Source of the DNA: Bacteroidales bacterium
Lineage (GTDB): Bacteria; Bacteroidota; Bacteroidia; Bacteroidales; WCHB1-69
Direction: 5' to 3'
Assembly (NCBI GenBank): GCA_017618435.1
Contig: JAFZUH010000113.1
Coordinates: forward strand, 1 to 6,269
Length of the DNA stretch: 6,269 nucleotides
The notes beneath the pieces are model-generated. The model made no database searches. It was not told where the DNA came from and worked only from the letters and a program-made list of their open reading frames with translations. This document shows positions 1 through 6,091 of this stretch, piece after piece. The translations under genes were made by a program, and so were the position numbers. Position 1 is the first letter of the stretch, and every line of letters starts with the position of its first letter.

Positions 1-2
1 AA

Positions 3-563
3 AAGTTTGGAATACCTAGTACTACAAAAATACTTGTATTCATAGGAGCAAACATATATGCTCGAACCTTGAATCTTGAGCAGGTGATTGATGAGTTTGC
101 GAATGAAAAGGATAAAGCACTTGTTTTTATATGTGGCGATAATAAAAATGCAGAGCCGATACATGAATATGTTAAGGCGAAGAATGTTGGCAATGTTTAT
201 TTTCATGGACTTATTCCGCCAAGTGACATCCCCTCGTTCTTGTCATCGGCGGATGCAGGGCTTGTTCCTACATGGAACAAGAATGATATGTCGTACTGGT
301 ATGCACTTGACAACAAGCTGTTTGAATACATAAATGCAGGAATTCCCGTGCTTGCAACCCAGCAACCTGAATATGTGAATATTGTTGACGGATATAAGTG
401 TGGGGTTTGTGTGAATCCAGACAATTCAGGAGCCTATATGCAAGGATTCAAGAATATAATGGAAAATTATGCAGAATTTTGTGAGAACACAAAAATTGCA
501 GCCGAGCAATTGACTTGGGAAAATGAACAAAATAAATTGGTAGAACTTTATAAATCACTCTAA
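3..563 (+). CDS. Glycosyltransferase, GT4-like, C-terminal part (5' truncated by window edge)
   Basis: The frame is open from the window's left edge to TAA at 561-563, giving 186 visible residues with the N-terminal half missing. The TTG at 69 is internal, not a start, because the upstream codons (ending ILVFIGANIYARTLN) read as the first strand and helix of a GT-B C-terminal domain. Signs of the GT4 fold are LVFICGD (residues 40-46), VYFHGLIPPSDIPSFLSSAD (65-84), and DNKLFEYINAGIPVLAT (103-119), which is the nucleotide-sugar-binding loop with Glu108. The first Glu of the usual E-x7-E motif is not at the expected place (Tyr100). By family, such enzymes transfer a sugar from a nucleotide donor in the cytoplasm to a growing glycan; donor and acceptor cannot be read here. 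The stop shares its last A with the next gene's ATG, so it belongs to an operon with the WbqC-like gene. A polysaccharide or O-antigen role is inferred from these neighbours. Confidence 0.88.
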   Translation, partial: KFGIPSTTKILVFIGANIYARTLNLEQVIDEFANEKDKALVFICGDNKNAEPIHEYVKAKNVGNVYFHGLIPPSDIPSFLSSADAGLVPTWNKNDMSYWYALDNKLFEYINAGIPVLATQQPEYVNIVDGYKCGVCVNPDNSGAYMQGFKNIMENYAEFCENTKIAAEQLTWENEQNKLVELYKSL

Positions 564-1243
564 TGTCAAGAATTTGTGCTATACATCAGCCTAATTTTTT
601 TCCGTGGTTAGGATATTTCTACAAGATTGCTAAATCGGATGTTTTTGTAATTTTGGATACGGTAGATATAGAGATTGGGACGGCAGATGCCATAACAAAT
701 CGGACAAGGATAAAGACATCTTCGGGCGTACAATGGATAACTGTTCCGATAAAAAAAGGAGAAAGCAAGTTGATAAAGGATATTGCGATTGACAATACTA
801 GGAAATGGCGCGAGACAATGCTGAAAACGATATTTTTCCAGTACAAGAAGTCGCAGAATTTTGAAAAATTTTATCCTGTTGTAGAGGATTTGTTGAAATA
901 TGAAACTGATAGCCTTTCGGAATACAATGTGCATGTAATAGAAAGTATGACAAGGTATATGGGATTGGAGACAAAAATTGTCCTTGCTTCCGAGATGGAT
1001 AATTTGTCGGACGACCGCAATATGCGCCTTATTGATATTTGCAGACAGAATGGTTGCGACACGTATTTGTCGGGTAATGGAGGTCGCAAATATCACGATG
1101 AACAGTTGTTTGCCGATAATGGAGTTGTTGTAAAATATACAGATTTTGTGCATCCCGAATACCGGCAGTTGCATGGCGATTTTGTAAAGGGCTTGAGTGC
1201 AATGGATTATTTATTTAATAACGGGGAAGAATTATGGAAGTAG
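563..1243 (+). CDS. WbqC-like family protein
   Basis: A 226-residue protein, complete for this family. Hallmarks are HQPNFFPWLGYF at residues 8-19, the following KIAKSDVFVILD (21-32), NRTRIK (46-51) with W58 and TVP, YLSGNGGRKYHDE (168-180) and a C-terminal HPEYRQLHGDF (197-207). These match the WbqC-like family as I know it, which is found in O-antigen, capsule and other glycan clusters; to my knowledge its biochemical reaction is not firmly established. There is no signal peptide or membrane segment, so it is cytoplasmic. The conserved His, Asn and Gly-rich positions suggest an enzyme, which is inference. The ATG at 563 overlaps the upstream TAA by one base (TAATG), and the 3' end overlaps the acyltransferase gene by 10 bases. 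Both overlaps indicate translational coupling. The role is inferred as part of making or decorating an unusual sugar together with the next gene. Confidence 0.9.
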   Translation: MSRICAIHQPNFFPWLGYFYKIAKSDVFVILDTVDIEIGTADAITNRTRIKTSSGVQWITVPIKKGESKLIKDIAIDNTRKWRETMLKTIFFQYKKSQNFEKFYPVVEDLLKYETDSLSEYNVHVIESMTRYMGLETKIVLASEMDNLSDDRNMRLIDICRQNGCDTYLSGNGGRKYHDEQLFADNGVVVKYTDFVHPEYRQLHGDFVKGLSAMDYLFNNGEELWK

Positions 1244-2238
1244 TAGTATCGTATGACAATCCGCGAAATGTGGACGAGTGGAATGCTTTGTGCAAGGAGT
1301 GTGGAAATTTTGTGCAGACAACAATGTATTCGGAGATTTCTGCTTTTTATGGTGGTCAAAGCATATATGTTCAAATATATGATGCAGACATATTGGTTGG
1401 TGGCGTGAATTTGAGGTATAGTCAAGGGCGAAGGCTTCCAATGTTATCAAGGCGGCTCGGGCAGTTCGGGGAGATTGTAGTTGCTGCAGGAAGGGATAAT
1501 ATGGCTATTGTCGAACGCATTAATTCCGCAGTAGAAGATTTGATACGGAAATTGAAACCATGTGTTTTTACTGTTAATAGTTTCTATGGTCCTAAAACGT
1601 TGCTTTGTGGAGTTGATAAATATAAGTGCAGTGTAGTTGACTATGGTTTGGCCTATTTGGATTTGGAAAAGTCTGAGGAAGAATTATTTAAAAATATCGA
1701 TAGAAACCACCGTAGAAGTATAAGAAAGGCAGAAGATGCAAACTTGGAATTTTTAGTGTCCCACAATCCGCAATATGTCATTGACATGTTGAATGAAACA
1801 TATTCTTCGCAGGATAAGACTGGACCTAATCCCAAATATGTAGAATCATCTATAAAAATTGGTGAAAAATATGGCGTATCGTTTATTGGTGTAACAAAAC
1901 AGGGAGATGAGGTTTTATCTGCAAACGAGGCTCTTTTGTATGGTGGCGTATCATATTTAACAATCGGAGGAAATAAAAAGAATAATTGTGGTGCAGGTGC
2001 ATTTGAGCATTGGTATGTGATAAAAATGTTGAAGGAGTTAGGCTGTAAAAAATTTACATTCGGGCAGGTTGCTGTAAATAATAATATTAGAGATGCTCAT
2101 TTTACAAATGGGATAACGGACTTTAAGATGAAATTCGGGTGCTATGTAGTTGAAGCATGCAAAAAGGAATATATAATAAAGCCGTTTTATAACTGGATAT
2201 GGAATATGTTGTGTAAAATATTTTTCAAGAAGAAATAA
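1234..2238 (+). CDS. FemAB/GNAT-fold N-acyltransferase family protein
   Basis: A 334-residue protein with the tandem-GNAT architecture of FemAB-like and related acyltransferases. Visible marks are YLDLEKSEEELFKNI (141-155) running into the basic helix DRNHRRSIRKAED (156-168), typical of the acyl-donor-binding core; SANEALLYGGVSYLTIGG (229-246), a pair of strands of the second GNAT unit; and TNGITDFKMKFG (291-302), like the family's conserved FK..FG ending. The N-terminal 130 residues are divergent. The tail (residues 312-334, KPFYNWIWNMLCKIFFKKK at the end) is aromatic and basic and may sit on the inner membrane face. Known relatives transfer amino acids or acyl groups from aminoacyl-tRNA or acyl-CoA to peptidoglycan precursors or amino sugars. 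The glycan-cluster context here suggests acylation of a sugar rather than a peptidoglycan bridge, but that is inference. The start lies inside the end of the WbqC-like gene, preceded by a purine-rich GGGGAAGA that could help re-initiation. Confidence 0.8.
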   Translation: MEVVVSYDNPRNVDEWNALCKECGNFVQTTMYSEISAFYGGQSIYVQIYDADILVGGVNLRYSQGRRLPMLSRRLGQFGEIVVAAGRDNMAIVERINSAVEDLIRKLKPCVFTVNSFYGPKTLLCGVDKYKCSVVDYGLAYLDLEKSEEELFKNIDRNHRRSIRKAEDANLEFLVSHNPQYVIDMLNETYSSQDKTGPNPKYVESSIKIGEKYGVSFIGVTKQGDEVLSANEALLYGGVSYLTIGGNKKNNCGAGAFEHWYVIKMLKELGCKKFTFGQVAVNNNIRDAHFTNGITDFKMKFGCYVVEACKKEYIIKPFYNWIWNMLCKIFFKKK

Positions 2239-2330
2239 TAATAATGTATTAAAAATAGGTTCGCAGCCGCTGTCCCTTTGTATTTTCAATTCTTTTTTTC
2301 AAAATTTTTCCTATTTAAAAAGTTTTTTGT

Positions 2331-2338
2331 TATCTTTG
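2331..2338 (+). promoter_or_regulatory. Bacteroidetes-type -7 box upstream of rpoN
   Basis: TATCTTTG matches the Bacteroidetes primary-sigma consensus TAnnTTTG exactly. It lies 29 bases before the rpoN ATG, placing a transcription start near 2345 and a leader of about 20-25 bases. No clear TTTG/TTG -33 element is seen at 17-23 bases upstream; that stretch is T-rich. The rest of the 2239-2367 gap has no convincing hairpin terminator, so some readthrough from the glycan genes into rpoN is possible. Confidence 0.7.
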
Positions 2339-2367
2339 TAAAAATAACATTAAAACAAACTTAATTT

Positions 2368-3885
2368 ATGCTAAAACAGTCCCAAAAACATGAGTTGGCA
2401 ATGGTGCAGAAATTGTCCCAAAGACAAATTCTGTTAATGAAATTATTGCAAATACCTACGGTGATGTTGGAGCAACGTATCAATGAAGAATTGGAGCAAA
2501 ATCCGGCTTTGGAAGTTGTTGAAGATACTGAACATGAGGATGCTGCGGAGGACAATACGTTGCTGGCAGACGGTTCGCAAGGTGATGTAAATGAAGAAAA
2601 TGCCAATGATGATTATAACGATGATTATGATTTGGAGGCTTATCTAACAGAGACAGGTGAAGATAATGAATATAATTATGATTATCAGCCTTATTCGCAT
2701 GAACAACAAATGGCCGATGAGAAAAAGGCCGCTTATATGGAAGCCTCTTATGTATCAGACGAAAGTTATCAGGAAAATTTGTTGGCACAACTAGGTATGT
2801 TTGAACTTCCCGATGAAGATAGGCAAATTTTGACTTATATTGTTGGAAGTATTGATGATGGTGGTTTTTTGACACGTACAACCGATGAAATGGTGAATGA
2901 TGTTTTGTTCTTGATGAATATTAAAACAACGGCTCAACATATAGAAGAATTATTGGTGAATGTGATACATAAATTAGACCCTGCCGGTTCCGGTGCAAAA
3001 GATTTAAGAGAATGTTTGGCTTTGCAATTGGAGCGTTTCCCCGAAACCGATGAGGTGGTGTTGGCCAAGAAAATTCTGAATAATGAAAGATATTTTGCAG
3101 AGTTCACAAAAAAACACTATGCCAAATTGCAGCAATATTTAAAATGTACTGAAGAGGAATTGTCAAAGGTTATCACTTGTATTGTCAATTTGGACCCGCG
3201 TCCGGGTGATATATCTCCAAAAGAAAATACTACTTTTATTGTTCCTGATTTTGAGGTGTTTGTAGATGAAAAAACACAAGAAATCAATTTGGTGATGCCG
3301 GATATGAATTTACCCCAATTGCGAGTCAGCAAATTGTATGCCGATTTGAACAAAAAACTCAAAGGAAACAAATCCATAGATACAACCCAACGCCGTGAAG
3401 CCATGCAGTTTATCAAACAAAAACGTCAGGCAGCCCAGTGGTTTATTGAGGCTTTGGAACAAAGAGAATCCACTTTGTATCGTACAATGTGGGAAATAAT
3501 TCAACATCAAAGAGAGTTTTTTCTTACAGGCGATAAAAAACAATTGAAACCGATGATATTGAAAGATATTGCCAATAGTGTCGGGACAGATGTTTCAACC
3601 ATTTCGCGGGTGATAAAACAAAAATATGTACAAACTCCCTATGGTATCATTTCTTTAAAGTTTTTCTTTTCCGAATCCATTGCAAAAGAAGATGGGGAAG
3701 AGGTGTCCTCTCGAAAAATAAAAGAGATTATATCTGAAGCCATTGCCGCAGAAAACCCCAATGAGCCTTTGACCGATGTGGCTTTGTGTCAAAAACTGAA
3801 CGAAGCCGGTTATAAATTGGCCCGTAGAACGGTAGCTAAATATAGGGAAATGTTAGGTTTGCCTGTTGCAAGATTAAGAAAATAA
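2368..3885 (+). CDS. rpoN: RNA polymerase sigma-54 factor RpoN
   Basis: A full-length 505-residue sigma-54, which directs RNA polymerase to -24/-12 promoters and needs AAA+ activators to open them. Region I is residues 1-50, Gln- and Leu-rich (QSQKHEL, LSQRQILLMKLLQIP, ELEQNPALE). Region II, about 51-125, is strongly acidic and Asp/Asn/Tyr-rich. The core-binding domain follows, with the diagnostic LDPAGSGAKDLRECLALQL (203-221) and IVPDFEV (291-297). The DNA-binding half has AAQWFIEALEQRESTLYRTM (355-374), a helix-turn-helix region around VGTDVSTISRVIKQKYVQTP (405-424) and an RpoN box ARRTVAKYRE (485-494) identical to the consensus. The ATG at 2368 starts region I exactly; there is no Shine-Dalgarno motif, as is usual in this phylum. 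It has its own promoter and abuts tadA. No enhancer-binding activator or evident -24/-12 site lies in the window, so its targets are elsewhere. Confidence 0.98.
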   Translation: MLKQSQKHELAMVQKLSQRQILLMKLLQIPTVMLEQRINEELEQNPALEVVEDTEHEDAAEDNTLLADGSQGDVNEENANDDYNDDYDLEAYLTETGEDNEYNYDYQPYSHEQQMADEKKAAYMEASYVSDESYQENLLAQLGMFELPDEDRQILTYIVGSIDDGGFLTRTTDEMVNDVLFLMNIKTTAQHIEELLVNVIHKLDPAGSGAKDLRECLALQLERFPETDEVVLAKKILNNERYFAEFTKKHYAKLQQYLKCTEEELSKVITCIVNLDPRPGDISPKENTTFIVPDFEVFVDEKTQEINLVMPDMNLPQLRVSKLYADLNKKLKGNKSIDTTQRREAMQFIKQKRQAAQWFIEALEQRESTLYRTMWEIIQHQREFFLTGDKKQLKPMILKDIANSVGTDVSTISRVIKQKYVQTPYGIISLKFFFSESIAKEDGEEVSSRKIKEIISEAIAAENPNEPLTDVALCQKLNEAGYKLARRTVAKYREMLGLPVARLRK

Positions 3886-4317
3886 ATGTTAGACGATATC
3901 TATTTTATGAATTTGGCACTCAATGAGGCTCGCTTGGCACAGGAAGCAGGCGAAATACCCATTGGTTGCGTTATTGTTTGCAATGAAATTGTCATTGCAA
4001 AAGCCCATAATTTAACTCAAACATTAAATGATGTTACTGCTCATGCTGAAATGCAGGCATTTTCGGCAGCCGCAGAATATTTGGGTGCCAAATATTTGAA
4101 AGATTGCACTTTGTATGTTAATGTGGAACCTTGCCCCATGTGTGCGGCTGCCTCATATTGGACACAGATAGGTAAGATTGTATATGGTACAAAAGATACG
4201 AAACATGCTCATATTGACAGAACAATCTTATTGCACCCCAAAACCGTTTGGGTTGGGGGAGTATTGGAAGAAAAAAGTGCAAAAATAATGCAGGATTTTT
4301 TTCAAAAAAAGCGTTGA
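3886..4317 (+). CDS. tadA: tRNA-specific adenosine deaminase TadA
   Basis: A 143-residue zinc-dependent deaminase of the CDA fold, normal length for TadA. It converts A34 of tRNA-Arg(ACG) to inosine so that one tRNA reads several Arg codons. The catalytic set is intact: TAHAEMQAF (51-59) gives the zinc ligand His53 and proton-shuttling Glu55, and EPCPMCAAA (81-89) gives zinc ligands Cys83 and Cys86. The usual Gly in PCxMCxGA is Ala here, a mild variation. The C-terminal HPKTVWVGGVLEEKSAKIMQ (117-136) followed by a basic end agrees with Bacteroidetes TadA proteins and argues against cytosine or guanine deaminase. The ATG follows the rpoN TAA with no intervening base, so translation is probably coupled and both genes share the rpoN promoter. 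A strong hairpin terminator begins 30 bases after the stop. Confidence 0.95.
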   Translation: MLDDIYFMNLALNEARLAQEAGEIPIGCVIVCNEIVIAKAHNLTQTLNDVTAHAEMQAFSAAAEYLGAKYLKDCTLYVNVEPCPMCAAASYWTQIGKIVYGTKDTKHAHIDRTILLHPKTVWVGGVLEEKSAKIMQDFFQKKR

Positions 4318-4347
4318 AGTGTTGGAAAAAATCGTTTTTGCAGCAAT

Positions 4348-4384
4348 AAAAAAAAAGCGGGAAAAACATTCCCGCTTTTTTTTT
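4348..4384. terminator. Bidirectional intrinsic terminator between convergent genes
   Basis: A perfect 16-base inverted repeat: nine A, then GCGGGAA, a five-base loop (AAACA), TTCCCGC, then nine T. The GC-rich core stem is seven pairs (4357-4363 with 4369-4375). Read on either strand, the hairpin is followed by a run of nine U, so it should stop transcription from tadA (+) and from the beta-helix gene (-), whose stop codon begins only 12 bases away. Confidence 0.95.
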
Positions 4385-4395
4385 GATGTGCAATA

Positions 4396-5922
4396 TTATT
4401 TGAATTCCTGAGCACCATAACCGGCTTTGGCTCCGAAGAATTTGAAACATTTTTCAAAGGTATAGCGGTTGCCGTACATGGTCGGGCGGATAAATTCCGT
4501 TCCCTGCATATTCATACCATGTGCCTGACGGAATTGGTTGGCAGCGGAATTGCGGTCAAACGAACTGCTTTTAATTATTTGTATGTTTGAAAATCCTTCC
4601 AAATAATCAGGGTCAACGGCTTCTATAAATTTGTCGCCTTTGGCAAGTTCAATATTGCCGTCTGCCTTAGGAACAGTTTTTTCGTCTAAATCTTCAAATT
4701 GGGAACACATTACATTCAACCATTTGCCACCACCTGTAGCAGGAAGTTGCAAATCGGCTGCATTCATAAAGAATATGTTGTCATAAATATTGGTAACGCG
4801 TTTGGCTTCTATTACGGCATCGGGACCGCTGTATAGGTGAGTACGGGCGATGGCTGCATAGTTGTTGCATAGGAATATATTGTTATGAACATCAGCATTT
4901 ACGCCTCTCATAAATTCATAACCGTAACCCATATCTATCATTTCCTTGGTTCTGCACCATGAAAATGCTACGGTATTGTGGTGAAAGTCTATATGGCAAC
5001 GTTCTCCTGTCGGGTCCCAACTGTCCACACGGCAACTTGAATAACGGTTGCTGACAAAAACATTGTTGTATATTTCAACTTTTCCACAACGGGTGTTGAT
5101 TTGAATGGCAAAATATGGACTGTTGGCAAAACAGCAGTTGCGTATGATTACATTACCTGCTATAGCAGATTCAGAATGAATGAGTTGGCGATGTACTTGT
5201 TCGTCCATCATACGGCCTGTTTCAAATTTGTCGGAAGGACAGCCGCTGGCGGGGTCATTGGGGTTGCAAGGTTTGTATTCGTTCCAATAACCGAGGTTGA
5301 GGGACATGCCGTCTATAATCAATGTGCCTTGTACTTGATAGTTGATATTGTCAAGACCGGATATTTGTATAACGCCTTTGGCACCGCTGGTTCCCAATTG
5401 TTCCGTTCCCGGTTCCATCATAGTAATATATTTGGTGGGATTGCGTTCTGAAAAATCGCTTTTCCAACCGCCTTCAAGGGTTATCCAGTTTTTTATTTCA
5501 ATATATCCACAGTTCATATAGCCGAGATAACTGCCTTCGGCTACTCTGACGGTTGCTCCGTTTTCGTTGTTGTCCTTAATTAGGTTGAGCACTGCTTGGA
5601 TTTCCTTTTTGGGAGTTGATGCACTCAAGCCGTCTGACCGGTTGCTGCCTGTTGGCGACACATAATAGATTTTGCCTTTGCCTGCACCTTTGGACAAATT
5701 GATATTGCCTTGGGCATTGTTGGTCGGCAATTGGCCTTTTGAAGGCAGATTGCTGTTGGTTGGCAGATTGCTTTTTGTCGGCAAGTTGCTTGTTGATGGA
5801 ATTTTGCTGCTCGTTGTTGTGCTACTGCTACCTGAAACAGCGGATTTTAATTTGTTTAAAATTTGGGCATCACTTGTTGCAAATAAACCCAACGCTACTA
5901 GAAATACTAAAATCTTTTTCAT
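4396..5922 (-). CDS. Exported protein with repeat linker and predicted right-handed beta-helix domain
   Basis: A 508-residue secreted protein of unassigned function. Residues 1-19 are a signal peptide (MKK, hydrophobic core, SDA with cleavage before Gln20); there is no lipobox Cys. Residues 21-82 are a Ser/Thr/Asn-rich linker with LP-containing hexamer repeats and then Gly/Lys. The folded part opens with KIYYVSPTGSNRSDGLSAST (84-103), the usual entry strand of pectate-lyase-like parallel beta-helices, then TVRVAEGSY (124-132). Helix coils are suggested by repeated NNxF-like turns: VIIRNCCF (258-265), EIYNNVF (283-289), DFHHNTVAF (312-320), DVHNNIF (344-350) and NIYDNIFF (378-385). There are 12 Cys, all from residue 138 on. 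By family it could bind or cleave a polysaccharide, but no catalytic residues can be assigned, so a lyase name is not justified. The promoter is at 6006-6013 and the leader is about 77 bases. It is divergent from the lipoprotein gene at 6092 and convergent with tadA. Confidence 0.85.
   Translation of the reverse strand: MKKILVFLVALGLFATSDAQILNKLKSAVSGSSSTTTSSKIPSTSNLPTKSNLPTNSNLPSKGQLPTNNAQGNINLSKGAGKGKIYYVSPTGSNRSDGLSASTPKKEIQAVLNLIKDNNENGATVRVAEGSYLGYMNCGYIEIKNWITLEGGWKSDFSERNPTKYITMMEPGTEQLGTSGAKGVIQISGLDNINYQVQGTLIIDGMSLNLGYWNEYKPCNPNDPASGCPSDKFETGRMMDEQVHRQLIHSESAIAGNVIIRNCCFANSPYFAIQINTRCGKVEIYNNVFVSNRYSSCRVDSWDPTGERCHIDFHHNTVAFSWCRTKEMIDMGYGYEFMRGVNADVHNNIFLCNNYAAIARTHLYSGPDAVIEAKRVTNIYDNIFFMNAADLQLPATGGGKWLNVMCSQFEDLDEKTVPKADGNIELAKGDKFIEAVDPDYLEGFSNIQIIKSSSFDRNSAANQFRQAHGMNMQGTEFIRPTMYGNRYTFEKCFKFFGAKAGYGAQEFK
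5719..5808 (-). repeat. In-frame 18-base tandem repeats coding LP hexamers
   Basis: Within the exported protein's linker, residues 39-68 are five hexamers: SKIPST (degenerate), SNLPTK, SNLPTN, SNLPSK and GQLPTN. The underlying 18-base units are similar but not identical, so the array is probably old or under selection at the protein level. It likely makes an extended spacer between the export signal and the beta-helix domain. Copy number could vary between strains by slippage. Confidence 0.85.
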
Positions 5923-6005
5923 ACAATATTGTTTTATGTTAATTTAATTTCGATTGTCTGATTTTTTTGAAGGATGCTTAAAAACACCCATATTTAATAA
6001 TACTG

Positions 6006-6013
6006 CAAAGATA
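6006..6013 (-). promoter_or_regulatory. -7 box of the exported beta-helix protein gene
   Basis: Read on the minus strand this is TATCTTTG, an exact TAnnTTTG match. A TTTG (plus-strand CAAA at 6037-6040) lies 23 bases upstream and could be the -33 element. Transcription would start near 5999, leaving a leader of about 77 bases before the ATG at 5922. Confidence 0.7.
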
Positions 6014-6047
6014 ACATTTATTTTTTATTTAATATGCAAAAAAATAT

Positions 6048-6055
6048 TATCTTTG
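6048..6055 (+). promoter_or_regulatory. -7 box of the lipoprotein gene
   Basis: TATCTTTG, an exact TAnnTTTG match, 36 bases before the ATG at 6092, with transcription expected to start near 6062. The -33 region is T/A-rich with no clear TTTG. It faces away from the minus-strand promoter across 34 bases. Confidence 0.7.
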
Positions 6056-6091
6056 CAAATATATAGATTTAACAAGTAGCCTTATAAAAAA

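Larger units (their letters stand above)
6004..6057. repeat. 11-base perfect inverted repeat spanning divergent promoters
   Basis: TGCAAAGATAA at 6004-6014 is the exact reverse complement of TTATCTTTGCA at 6047-6057, with 32 A/T-rich bases between. Each arm contains one -7 box plus flanking bases, so the symmetry follows at least partly from two similar promoters placed back to back. Confidence 0.9.

Noticed and set aside
69..71. TTG as start codon of the first gene
   Set aside because: The frame is open to the left edge and the upstream residues fit the glycosyltransferase fold, so the gene begins before the window.
608..1174. 188-codon open frame on the minus strand opposite the WbqC-like gene
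   Set aside because: It lies entirely within a well-supported gene on the other strand, has no recognisable domain, promoter or plausible composition, and is a shadow of A/T-rich codon use.
2262..2275. CAG/CTG arms around GCAGCCGCTG as a terminator after the acyltransferase gene
   Set aside because: Only three base pairs with a three-base loop and no U run directly after; too weak to call.
2480..2881. 133-codon His/Tyr-rich minus-strand frame
   Set aside because: It is the antisense reading of the acidic region of rpoN; the His/Asn richness comes from GAT/GAA-type codons read backwards.
3914..3945. TGGCAC motifs (also one at 2783) that could be the -24 half of sigma-54 promoters
   Set aside because: The bases five positions downstream are GAGGC, GCAGG and GGTAT rather than TTGCA, and all lie inside coding sequence.
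4118..4450. 110-codon minus-strand frame spanning the terminator
   Set aside because: It overlaps the tadA 3' end, the hairpin and the end of the beta-helix gene; real genes fully explain the interval.
5672..5947. Hydrophobic 91-codon plus-strand frame resembling a membrane protein
   Set aside because: The Leu/Val repeats are the antisense of the SNLPTK-type hexamer array in the exported protein; there is no independent start signal.
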